Source: JBMNNS01 sp050942625 (GTDB taxonomy: Bacteria; Bacillota; Dethiobacteria; DTU022; UBA8154). From it: DNA of 22,502 nucleotides. This document shows, in pieces, positions 8,440 to 15,187 of the stretch (within the stretch, counting starts at the first letter, position 1; each line of letters starts with the position of its first letter). The stretch is from the NCBI GenBank assembly GCA_050942625.1, contig JBMNNS010000022.1, forward strand, positions 1 to 22,502, given 5' to 3'. Under the pieces are notes generated by a model. It saw only the letters and a list, made by a program, of their open reading frames with translations. It made no database searches and was not told the origin of the DNA. The translations under genes were made by a program, and so were the position numbers.

Positions 8440-8805
8440 ATGTATAATGAAAAGGTTATGGACCATTTTCAAAACCCCCGCAATGCCGGGGAAATGTTGG
8501 ATCCCAGTGGCGTAGGTGAAGTGGGAAACATGACGTGTGGGGATATAATGAAGATATTTATTAAGGTTGAGGATGAGATTATTAAAGATATTAAATTTTT
8601 AACATTTGGCTGTGGGGCCGCCATCGCCAGTAGCAGCGCTTTGACCGAAATGGTCAAAGGGAAAAAGATTGAGGATGCCCTGAAAGTAACCAACAAGGAT
8701 GTTGCTGCAGAACTGGGGGGCCTTCCCTGTCAAAAAATGCATTGTTCCAATTTAGCCGCCGATGCTTTCCGCAAGGCCGTTGAGGATTATCGCAATAAAG
8801 CTTAG
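8440..8805 (+). CDS. iscU: Fe-S cluster assembly scaffold (IscU/NifU N-terminal type)
   Basis: This 121-residue scaffold accepts sulfur from the upstream cysteine desulfurase and iron to build [2Fe-2S] or [4Fe-4S] clusters for transfer to apoproteins. The family pattern is intact: an N-terminal MYNEKVMDHFQNPRNAG, NMTCGDIM with ligand Cys33 and Asp35, TFGCGAAIASSSALTEM with Cys58, and a C-terminal KMHCSNLA with Cys102. An extra cysteine sits at position 97 (LPCQKMHCS), a feature seen in many clostridial NifU-like proteins. GGAGGGG lies about eight bases before the ATG. The protein lacks the C-terminal Nfu domain of full-length NifU, so it is a stand-alone IscU-like scaffold. It could function with MtaB and other Fe-S enzymes in the cell. 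Confidence 0.95.
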   Translation: MYNEKVMDHFQNPRNAGEMLDPSGVGEVGNMTCGDIMKIFIKVEDEIIKDIKFLTFGCGAAIASSSALTEMVKGKKIEDALKVTNKDVAAELGGLPCQKMHCSNLAADAFRKAVEDYRNKA

Positions 8806-8812
8806 ATAACAG

Positions 8813-8842
8813 GCATATTCTGTAACCCCCTTCTCATATGTA
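8813..8842 (+). promoter_or_regulatory. Candidate SigE-type promoter of spoIIP
   Basis: GCATATT at 8813-8819 resembles the SigE -35 and CATATGTA at 8835-8842 partly matches the SigE -10 consensus CATACAAT, with 15 bases between them. SpoIIP is a SigE-dependent gene in Bacillus subtilis, so the position is sensible; the -10 match is incomplete. Confidence 0.4.
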
Positions 8843-8868
8843 TATAAATACGCTTCTTGGGAAGGGGG
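8826..8868 (+). promoter_or_regulatory. Inverted repeat that could mask the spoIIP ribosome binding site
   Basis: CCCCCTTCTCA (8826-8836) can pair with TGGGAAGGGGG (8858-8868): 11 pairs, one of them G-U, around a 21-base loop. The 3' arm is the spoIIP ribosome binding site. No U-run follows, so this is not a terminator. See the finding on read-through masking. Confidence 0.5.
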
Positions 8869-8874
8869 ATTATT

Positions 8875-9963
8875 ATGTCTTTTAAAACCTTCAAAAAATC
8901 CCGTTACCATACCTTCAAAATTCATAAAAAAAGGAGAAATGGAGAAAAAAAGTTCCTCATTATCCCCTTAATCCTTTTTTTATTCTTACTTGCAGGGCTG
9001 GTCATACCCCCTCTGGCAAGATCTGCTGGCTGTTTTATTTCCCAAACATGGTTAAGTATTAAAGCTGAGCAAAATTACCCCTTTACTTTTTTACTGCGTT
9101 GGACCTTGCCCGGCATGGGAAAAAGTAACAAAGCTATAAATATGGAGCCGCTCCCGGATTACCGCAGCCTGTTACTAAGCAGCCAGCTGGTTGGTTTTCC
9201 GGCCCGGTATTCTGTTCCACAGAAAAATGACACCGGGGAGGCTAGCCTTACAGGGGACGCAGAAGAGACAGGAAATGCTGAAAATATGGAGAAAGGGGGA
9301 CCTCCCCCCAGGGAAGTAGTTTCCTATTTGGGGGAGGCAGAACCCCAAAACCCCAAAGAACGCCCCCTGCAGCTTAAAGAAGGCGGCCCCCTGGTCCTTA
9401 TCTACCACACACATGCAACAGAATCTTTTGTGCCGGATTCGGGTTCTGCATTTACGAAAGATACCAGCCGGACGGTAGTCGCCCTTGGGAGCCTGCTGGC
9501 ACGGACATTGGAAAACAAGCACGGTATCCCTGTCCTGCATCACAAAGGGGTATTTGATATTCCCCGGAGTTATGCCTATGAAAAAGCACGCCCCGAAATC
9601 GAGCGCCTGTTAAAGGAAAACCCGCAGATCAAGGTCGTTTTAGACCTTCACCGTGATGGCGTTTCCCGCCGGGTGACTACGACAACCCTGAACGGACTGC
9701 AAACCGGCAGGTTGCTCTTCGTCCTGGGCACCCGCCATCAGGGTTGGCAAAACAATTTGCGTTTTTATTATTACCTGCAAGGGTTCCTGGAAGAAAAATA
9801 CCCGGGCCTATCGCGGGGCGTTTTAAAAAACAACTTTGTTTATAACCAGCACCTTCATGAGCGCAGCCTTATTGTAGAAATAGGGGGACATGAAAACAGT
9901 TTGGAGGAGGCCAGAAGGAGCATACCCCTCTTGGCGGAGGCAGTAGCCCACGTTTTTGAATAA
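8875..9963 (+). CDS. spoIIP: Stage II sporulation protein P (SpoIIP), peptidoglycan hydrolase
   Basis: SpoIIP is an amidase and endopeptidase that acts with SpoIID and SpoIIM (the DMP complex) to thin septal peptidoglycan and drive membrane migration during engulfment of the forespore. The ATG at 8875 is preferred (362 residues) because AAGGGGG ends six bases before it; an in-frame TTG at 8857 has no such site. The protein has a basic N terminus, one membrane anchor at about residues 27-45, a low-complexity linker, and a C-terminal SpoIIP catalytic domain from about residue 172. That domain contains LIYHTHATESF with His178 and His180, VVLDLHRDGVSR at about 255-266, and VEIGGHENS with the conserved glutamate near 335. 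The gene follows iscU rather than gpr, its neighbour in Bacillus. Confidence 0.95.
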   Translation: MSFKTFKKSRYHTFKIHKKRRNGEKKFLIIPLILFLFLLAGLVIPPLARSAGCFISQTWLSIKAEQNYPFTFLLRWTLPGMGKSNKAINMEPLPDYRSLLLSSQLVGFPARYSVPQKNDTGEASLTGDAEETGNAENMEKGGPPPREVVSYLGEAEPQNPKERPLQLKEGGPLVLIYHTHATESFVPDSGSAFTKDTSRTVVALGSLLARTLENKHGIPVLHHKGVFDIPRSYAYEKARPEIERLLKENPQIKVVLDLHRDGVSRRVTTTTLNGLQTGRLLFVLGTRHQGWQNNLRFYYYLQGFLEEKYPGLSRGVLKNNFVYNQHLHERSLIVEIGGHENSLEEARRSIPLLAEAVAHVFE

Positions 9964-9982
9964 CTTTTGGTTTGAATAATTT

Positions 9983-9991
9983 TGGTATAAT
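9983..9991 (+). promoter_or_regulatory. Extended -10 promoter upstream of the small membrane protein
   Basis: TGGTATAAT at 9983-9991 is a perfect extended -10 element (TGnTATAAT), 36 bases before the ATG at 10028. No good -35 exists at 16-18 bases, which is common for extended -10 promoters. Confidence 0.5.
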
Positions 9992-10027
9992 GGGTTTTTA
10001 TATTGTTAAAAATAGAAGTTAAAGGTT

Positions 10028-10276
10028 ATGGAAGAGGTGCAAACCTTGCAGGCAAGGCCTTTGACTTCTTATTTTTTAGCTATTATAATCGTAATATTAT
10101 TGCTTTATTTTGGCCTTAATGCCGTTGAAAGGGGGATCCGGGAAATTTCCGTCCCCCCTGAACAGGGCCAGGTTTTGCATATTACCCGGGAGGGGGAAGG
10201 AATAACAATTACCTTTGCAGGCGACCACTACCATATTCCTTGCGGGCGTTACTTCCAAAAGCTATGGCCTGACTGA
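10028..10276 (+). CDS. Small single-pass membrane protein of unknown function
   Basis: I do not recognise this 82-residue protein. It has one strongly hydrophobic segment at residues 14-30 (SYFLAIIIVILLLYFGL) and then about 50 residues that would probably lie outside the cell and contain short strand-like stretches ending GDHYHIPCGRYFQKLW. The single cysteine is at about position 72. Two starts are possible: the ATG at 10028, where AAAGG is only two bases away, and an in-frame TTG at 10046 preceded by GAGGTG at six to seven bases. The latter would give 76 residues and keep the membrane segment. It lies between spoIIP and the HrcA operon, with its own extended -10 promoter, and ends just before the hrcA promoter. 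The lack of frameshifts and a clean membrane segment support a real gene. Confidence 0.65.
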   Translation: MEEVQTLQARPLTSYFLAIIIVILLLYFGLNAVERGIREISVPPEQGQVLHITREGEGITITFAGDHYHIPCGRYFQKLWPD

Positions 10277-10284
10277 CTTTAATC

Positions 10285-10313
10285 TTGACAAATTAGCACC
10301 TCAGTGTTATTGT
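10285..10313 (+). promoter_or_regulatory. SigA promoter of the hrcA-grpE-dnaK-dnaJ operon
   Basis: Consensus -35 TTGACA (10285-10290), 17-base spacer, and -10 TATTGT (10308-10313). The predicted transcription start is near 10320, just before the CIRCE operator, the same arrangement as in other HrcA-controlled operons. Confidence 0.85.
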
Positions 10314-10325
10314 AAAAAAAGGAGG

Positions 10326-10352
10326 TTAGCACTCTTAATGGTAGAGTGCTAA
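10326..10352 (+). promoter_or_regulatory. CIRCE operator (HrcA binding site)
   Basis: This is a perfect CIRCE element: TTAGCACTC, nine bases, GAGTGCTAA. HrcA binds it to repress the operon, and GroEL usually keeps HrcA active until heat stress titrates the chaperone away. It sits between the promoter and hrcA, so the operon is autoregulated. Confidence 0.98.
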
Positions 10353-10384
10353 TTTTTGAAAATCTTTGGAAGGGAGTATGCGGA

Positions 10385-11410
10385 ATGGGGCTTAGCATGC
10401 GTAAGCAAAATATTTTAAGGGCAGTTGTGACCGATTATGTGAAATCTGCCCAACCTATAGGTTCAAGAACCCTGGCCAGGTGTTATAACATAAACCTAAG
10501 CCCTGCCACTATACGGAATGAAATGTCTGATTTGGAAGATATGGGTTACCTTACCCAACCCCATACTTCTGCCGGCAGGATTCCCTCCCAAAAAGGCTAT
10601 CGTTTTTACGTTGATAGCCTTATGGAAATAAAGGAGCTCAGTTTTGAAGAAAAAGAGAGGATAAATAAAGCGTTAGAGATAGAGAAGTTTAGGGAAATTG
10701 AGGGGATAATAAACCATACGTCTAAGCTCCTGGCCTCCCTTACAAATTATACCACGTTGATTTTGGGCCCCCATCTGCGGAAATGCGCCTTTAAAAAACT
10801 GCAGATCATGCCCATTGACGCACAACGGGGGGTTCTTGTCCTTGTGGCAGATACCGGTTTTGTAAAAAGCAAAATTATTAATCTACCTAAAACACTTTCC
10901 CTTGATGAGCTGAACCGCATCGTTTTTTATCTTAACAGGCGTCTTGACGGCCTTACCATAGACAAAATTACCTCAGAGCTAATCGTGGAACTGCGCCGGG
11001 AGCTATACAACCATATTACCTTCCTGGAAGAAGCCTTAACCTTAATGGAAAAAATTCTGCTCGAAGACGAAAGACGTGTGTATTTAAGTGGGACAACGAA
11101 CATTTTAAACCAGCCCGAGTTTGAAAATATAGAAAAAATAAAGGCGCTGCTTTCCCTCTTTGAGCAACGCTCACTGCTGGTGACTTTGCTTACCAGGCCG
11201 GTTGCCGGTGTGGAGGGCGTTGTGATCAGGATTGGCAGCGAAAATGTGCTGGAAGAGGTTCAGGAATGTAGTTTGGTAATGGCCACTTATTGTTTGGGCA
11301 AGGATATAATAGGTACAATTGGGATCCTTGGCCCAACCCGCATGCATTATCCCAGGGCAGTATCAGTATTACAGCATGTTGTCAACAGACTGGCCAAATT
11401 ATATTTTTAG
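10385..11410 (+). CDS. hrcA: Heat-inducible transcription repressor HrcA
   Basis: HrcA represses the dnaK and groE operons by binding CIRCE. I chose the ATG at 10385 (341 residues, the family length is about 340), with GGGAG eight bases upstream. The in-frame GTG at 10346 lies inside the CIRCE operator. The N-terminal winged-helix DNA-binding domain is clear: MRKQNILRAVVTDYVKSAQPIGSRTL, then SPATIRNEMSDLEDMGYL, then QPHTSAGRIPSQKGYRFYVD. A GAF-like middle domain and the C-terminal dimerisation region follow, with GTIGILGPTRMHYPRAVSVL near the end as expected. The gene is the first in a four-gene operon and is 18 bases from grpE. Confidence 0.98.
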   Translation: MGLSMRKQNILRAVVTDYVKSAQPIGSRTLARCYNINLSPATIRNEMSDLEDMGYLTQPHTSAGRIPSQKGYRFYVDSLMEIKELSFEEKERINKALEIEKFREIEGIINHTSKLLASLTNYTTLILGPHLRKCAFKKLQIMPIDAQRGVLVLVADTGFVKSKIINLPKTLSLDELNRIVFYLNRRLDGLTIDKITSELIVELRRELYNHITFLEEALTLMEKILLEDERRVYLSGTTNILNQPEFENIEKIKALLSLFEQRSLLVTLLTRPVAGVEGVVIRIGSENVLEEVQECSLVMATYCLGKDIIGTIGILGPTRMHYPRAVSVLQHVVNRLAKLYF

Positions 11411-11428
11411 AAAAGGGGTGGCGAAAAC

Positions 11429-12001
11429 TTGACTGGTGAAAACAATACATCTCCTTCCTCAGCAAATGAACGATTATCTGAAGAAGAAAAATTAGAGGAG
11501 ACCTCCACCCCCGAAAATGGAGGGGAAGGGGAAGAGGTTACGTTGGAAACCCTGCAGCAGAAGATTGCTGAAATGGCCCTCGAAAAAGAAGAACTTACCA
11601 ACAGGTTATTGAGGTTACAAGCTGACTTTGAAAATTACCGTAAGCGGGTGCGGGCGGAAAAGGAAGAACTGATCCAATATGCAATTTTTAATTTTGTGGA
11701 GAAAATACTGCCGGTTATAGATAACCTGGAAAGAGCCTGTGCAGTAGAACAGGGAAATGATGAAGGTATGGTTGAAGGAGTAAAAATGATCTTAAAACAG
11801 CTCCTCGATGTTTTAGAAAGCGAAGGGATAACCCCCATAGAATCTTTGGGAAAACCCTTTGATCCCAATTACCATGAAGCAATGCTCAGGGATGAAAATT
11901 CCTCTTACCCTGCCAATACTGTTGTAGAGGAATTTCAAAAAGGTTACATGATGCATGAGAGGGTATTGCGCCCAAGTATGGTCAAAGTAGCTATGGATTA
12001 A
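11429..12001 (+). CDS. grpE: Nucleotide exchange factor GrpE
   Basis: GrpE is the co-chaperone that releases ADP from DnaK. The TTG at 11429 is preceded by AGGGGTGG at seven bases and gives 190 residues. An acidic, disordered N terminus (to about residue 40) is followed by a long coiled-coil dimerisation helix (QQKIAEMALEKEELTNRLLRLQADFENYRKR, about 43-75), a short four-helix bundle, and the C-terminal beta domain. That domain includes ITPIESLGKPFDPNYHEAM and VVEEFQKGYMMHERVLRPSMVKVA, the family signature. It lies between hrcA and dnaK under CIRCE control. The 77 bases to dnaK are AT-rich and could contain a weak secondary promoter (TTGATT, 18 bases, TACATT), but I do not consider that established. 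Confidence 0.97.
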   Translation: MTGENNTSPSSANERLSEEEKLEETSTPENGGEGEEVTLETLQQKIAEMALEKEELTNRLLRLQADFENYRKRVRAEKEELIQYAIFNFVEKILPVIDNLERACAVEQGNDEGMVEGVKMILKQLLDVLESEGITPIESLGKPFDPNYHEAMLRDENSSYPANTVVEEFQKGYMMHERVLRPSMVKVAMD

Positions 12002-12078
12002 TCATTCTCGTGGTTAATTTTTGATTAATATTTTGAAGTAATAATACATTAAAACTATCCATTAAAGGAGGTCAAATG

Positions 12079-13941
12079 ATGTCGAAAGTTGTTGGCATTG
12101 ATCTGGGAACGACTAACTCTGCTGTAGCCGTGCTCGAGGGTGGGGAACCTCAAATAATTCCCAATGCCGAAGGAAGCAGGTTAACTCCTTCAGTTGTTGC
12201 TTTTACCAAAGAAGGGGAGAGAATAGTAGGACAGGTAGCCAAACGTCAGGCCATTACCAACCCTGAGCGAACCATTGAATCTGTTAAAAGAGAAATGGGG
12301 ACGAATTTTAAAGCAACTATTGAAGGTAAAAACTATACGCCGCAGGAAATCTCGGCCATGATTTTACAAAAATTGAAAACCGATGCCGAAAGCTATCTTG
12401 GTGAAAAGGTAGAAAAGGCTGTGATCACCGTTCCTGCCTATTTTAGCGATAGTCAGAGGCAGGCTACAAAAGATGCCGGCAGGATAGCAGGGCTTGAAGT
12501 TTTACGCATTATTAATGAGCCTACCGCTGCATCCCTTGCTTATGGTTTGGATAAAGACGAAGGGGATACTCATACTATACTCGTCTACGATCTTGGTGGC
12601 GGCACCTTTGATGTTTCCATCCTGGAGCTTGGGGATGGTGTTTTTGAGGTCAAGGCCACCAGTGGTAATAACCGCCTTGGTGGCGACGATTTTGACCAAA
12701 GGATTGTAGATTTTTTAATAGCCGAATTCAAGAAAGAAACCGGTGTTGATCTTAGCAGCGATCGCATGGCAATACAGCGCTTAAAGGATGCGGCGGAAAA
12801 GGCAAAGGTGGAGCTTTCCAGCGTAACCAACACCAACATTAACCTCCCCTTCATTACGGCAACGTCCGATGGCCCCAAGCACCTTGACATCAGCCTGACG
12901 AGGGCGAAATTTGAGGACCTCGTGGGGGATCTGGTGCAGAAAACTGTAGGGCCTATCCGCCAGGCGCTTTCTGACGCAAACCTGGATGCTAAGGACATTG
13001 ATAAAATCATACTTGTAGGGGGTTCGACCAGGGTTCCTTTGGTCCAAAAGGTGATTAAAGATGTGCTGGGCAAGGAGCCGCATAAAGGTGTTAACCCGGA
13101 TGAGGTGGTAGCCCTTGGTGCAGCAATCCAGGCTGGGGTCCTGGCCGGGGAGGTAAAGGACGTTCTGCTTTTGGATGTAACGCCCCTCTCCTTGGGCATT
13201 GAAACCCTTGGCGGGGTGTTTACTAAAATTATAGAGCGTAATACCACTATCCCTACCTCTGAAAAACAGATCTTTTCTACGGCTGCCGACAACCAAACCA
13301 GTGTTGAAATACATGTTCTCCAGGGCGAACGCCCCATGGCAGCCGGTAATAAAACGCTGGGCCGCTTTATGCTCGACGGTATACCACCGGCACCCCGTGG
13401 TTTACCACAAATAGAAGTAACTTTTGATATAGACGCTAATGGTATAGTGAACGTTTCCGCAAAGGATTTGGGAACCGGAAAAGAACAAAAAATTACCATT
13501 ACTGCTTCGTCAGGACTGAATGATGAGGAAATTAATGAAATGATAAATGAGGCTAAGAAATATGCCAAGGAAGACAAAAAGCGTCAAGAACTGGCAGAGG
13601 CACGTAACAAGGCTGACTCCCTGATCTACTCCACAGAAAAAACCGTGCGCGAGCTTGGTGACAAAATAGACGCGGATAATAAGGAAAAAATAGAAAAGGC
13701 TATCAAGGAATTAAAAGATGTTCTTTCTGAAGAAGATGTAGGGAAAATTAATGCCGCTGTTGAGAAGCTAAACAGCACTCTCCATGAACTTTCCTCCAAG
13801 ATTTATGAGCAGGTTCGCCAGGAGCAGCAAACCCAGGGGGAAGGAGTCCATGGAGACCAGGCTGGGGGAGCCGGGGATGCCGGGCAGGAGGACGTTGTTG
13901 ACGCTGATTATGAAGTCATTGATGAGGATGACAAAAACTAA
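12079..13941 (+). CDS. dnaK: Chaperone protein DnaK (Hsp70)
   Basis: DnaK is the ATP-dependent Hsp70 chaperone, working with DnaJ and GrpE in protein folding. Two ATGs lie in tandem at 12076 and 12079. I prefer 12079 (620 residues, MSKVVGIDLGTTNS) because AGGAGG at 12066-12071 is then seven bases upstream. Phosphate-binding motif GIDLGTTNSAVAV starts the nucleotide-binding domain. IINEPTAASLAYG, LVYDLGGGTFDVSIL and ILVGGSTRVPLVQ complete it, followed by the linker DVLLLDVTPLSLGIE and the beta-sandwich substrate domain. The C-terminal lid is helical and ends in a glycine/glutamine-rich then acidic tail (DVVDADYEVIDEDD), normal for Gram-positive DnaK. The NBD has the Gram-positive form that lacks the 24-residue insertion found in proteobacterial DnaK, judging from its overall length. 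Confidence 0.99.
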   Translation: MSKVVGIDLGTTNSAVAVLEGGEPQIIPNAEGSRLTPSVVAFTKEGERIVGQVAKRQAITNPERTIESVKREMGTNFKATIEGKNYTPQEISAMILQKLKTDAESYLGEKVEKAVITVPAYFSDSQRQATKDAGRIAGLEVLRIINEPTAASLAYGLDKDEGDTHTILVYDLGGGTFDVSILELGDGVFEVKATSGNNRLGGDDFDQRIVDFLIAEFKKETGVDLSSDRMAIQRLKDAAEKAKVELSSVTNTNINLPFITATSDGPKHLDISLTRAKFEDLVGDLVQKTVGPIRQALSDANLDAKDIDKIILVGGSTRVPLVQKVIKDVLGKEPHKGVNPDEVVALGAAIQAGVLAGEVKDVLLLDVTPLSLGIETLGGVFTKIIERNTTIPTSEKQIFSTAADNQTSVEIHVLQGERPMAAGNKTLGRFMLDGIPPAPRGLPQIEVTFDIDANGIVNVSAKDLGTGKEQKITITASSGLNDEEINEMINEAKKYAKEDKKRQELAEARNKADSLIYSTEKTVRELGDKIDADNKEKIEKAIKELKDVLSEEDVGKINAAVEKLNSTLHELSSKIYEQVRQEQQTQGEGVHGDQAGGAGDAGQEDVVDADYEVIDEDDKN

Positions 13942-13975
13942 AAGCTTCTCTTAGTCTAGAAGGAGCTGACGATAA

Positions 13976-15103
13976 ATGGCTAAAAGGGATTATTATGAGG
14001 TATTAGAATTAAATAAAAATGCCAGCCAGGAGGAAGTTAAAAAGGCTTACCGAAGATTAGCCCGTAAGTACCACCCTGATGTCAATCCGGGGGATCAGGA
14101 AGCCGAAACAAAATTTAAGGAAGTTAAGGAAGCTTATGATGTTTTAAGCGATCCCCAAAAAAGGGAACGCTATGATCGTTTTGGCCACCAGAATGATGCT
14201 TTTCGGGGTGGAGGGTTTGGTGACTTTAATTTTTCCAGCGGCTTTGAGGATATTTTTGATGCTTTTTTCGGGGGCGGTTTTTCCACCGGGAGGCGTCAGG
14301 AAACCTCCCGCCGCGGCGCCGACCTGCGTTATGATCTTGAAATAACCTTAGAGGATGCTTTTAAAGGTTTGGAAACCCATATTAAAATACCCCGGACAGA
14401 AAATTGTCCAGACTGTGGCGGAAGTGGAGCTAAAAAAGGTACCTCCCCTATAAAATGTCCGCTTTGTGGCGGGACCGGGCAGCGTGAAGTGGTCAGAAAA
14501 ACCGCCCTGGGCAGTTTCGTGAGTATTAGTACCTGTGAGAGGTGCCAGGGAAAAGGGACCATTATTAAGGATCCCTGTCCAAAATGCCGCGGTCAGGGAC
14601 GTGTAACACGAGAGAAAAAAATTGAAATTAAAATTCCTGCCGGTGTGGACACCGGTTCCAGGGTCCGTATTTCGGGTGAAGGAGAGGCTGGAACAAGGGG
14701 AGGCCCGCCAGGCGACTTATATATCTTCATTCATGTCCGCCCACATGAAATATTTAAACGGCAGGATAATGATCTCCACTATGAGCTTCCCCTGGATTTT
14801 GTTCATGCAGCTCTGGGGACGGAAATAGAGGTCCCAACGATGGAAGGCAAGGCCAAGCTGCGGATTCCGGAAGGGACCCAGCCAGGTGCCGTTTTCCGCT
14901 TACGCGGGAAGGGCATACCCAACGTCAGGGGCTTTGGCAGAGGGGACCAGCTTGTTAAAATAAAAATTGAAGTGCCACGCAAACTCAATACCCGCCAAAA
15001 AACCATTTTGCGGGAATTTGCCAAAGCCGGCGGTTTAGAGGTTAAAGAAGAAGAGAAGGGCTTTTTTGACCGGGTAAAAGATACCCTGGGCGGCGGCAGG
15101 TAA
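13976..15103 (+). CDS. dnaJ: Chaperone protein DnaJ
   Basis: This type I Hsp40 stimulates DnaK ATP hydrolysis and delivers substrates. The 375 residues include every domain: a J domain (residues 5-70) with the HPD motif at 33-35, a Gly/Phe-rich linker (about 76-105), and a zinc-binding domain with four CxxCxGxG repeats (CPDCGGSG, CPLCGGTG, CERCQGKG, CPKCRGQG, about 144-210). Two C-terminal beta domains include the DLYIFIHVRPHEIFKRQDNDLHYE region. AGGAG lies ten bases before the ATG. The gap from dnaK is 34 bases. AGAAG of this site could pair with CTTCT at 13945-13949, which may tune translation slightly. Just after the gene is the hairpin at 15130-15150. Confidence 0.99.
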   Translation: MAKRDYYEVLELNKNASQEEVKKAYRRLARKYHPDVNPGDQEAETKFKEVKEAYDVLSDPQKRERYDRFGHQNDAFRGGGFGDFNFSSGFEDIFDAFFGGGFSTGRRQETSRRGADLRYDLEITLEDAFKGLETHIKIPRTENCPDCGGSGAKKGTSPIKCPLCGGTGQREVVRKTALGSFVSISTCERCQGKGTIIKDPCPKCRGQGRVTREKKIEIKIPAGVDTGSRVRISGEGEAGTRGGPPGDLYIFIHVRPHEIFKRQDNDLHYELPLDFVHAALGTEIEVPTMEGKAKLRIPEGTQPGAVFRLRGKGIPNVRGFGRGDQLVKIKIEVPRKLNTRQKTILREFAKAGGLEVKEEEKGFFDRVKDTLGGGR

Positions 15104-15129
15104 CCGTTTGCGATTGACAATGATTTGTA

Positions 15130-15157
15130 GGGCAGGGTGGAACCCTGCCCATTTCAA
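15130..15157 (+). terminator. Hairpin after dnaJ (probable terminator or attenuator)
   Basis: GGGCAGGGT and ACCCTGCCC form a perfect 9-bp stem with a three-base loop (GGA), followed by ATTTCAATTATT. The stem is strong but the U-run is interrupted, so read-through into rsmE is likely. It may reduce expression of rsmE-mtaB relative to the chaperone genes. Confidence 0.6.
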
Positions 15158-15187
15158 TTATTCTAGCAATACACAGTGGAGCTGAAA

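Noticed and set aside
8826..8868. Terminator after iscU
   Set aside because: The inverted repeat has a 21-base loop and no U-run after the 3' arm, which is the spoIIP ribosome binding site.
10346..10384. GTG at 10346 as the hrcA start
   Set aside because: It lies inside the CIRCE operator, has no ribosome binding site at a usable distance, and gives a protein longer than the family; ATG at 10385 has a good site.
12585..13577. 330-codon open frame on the minus strand opposite dnaK
   Set aside because: It lies wholly within the dnaK coding sequence, has serine/proline-rich composition typical of an antisense shadow, and shows no ribosome binding site or known domain.
15114..15119. TTGACA after dnaJ as a promoter for rsmE
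   Set aside because: No -10-like sequence occurs at 16-18 bases; the position is filled by the G/C-rich hairpin stem.
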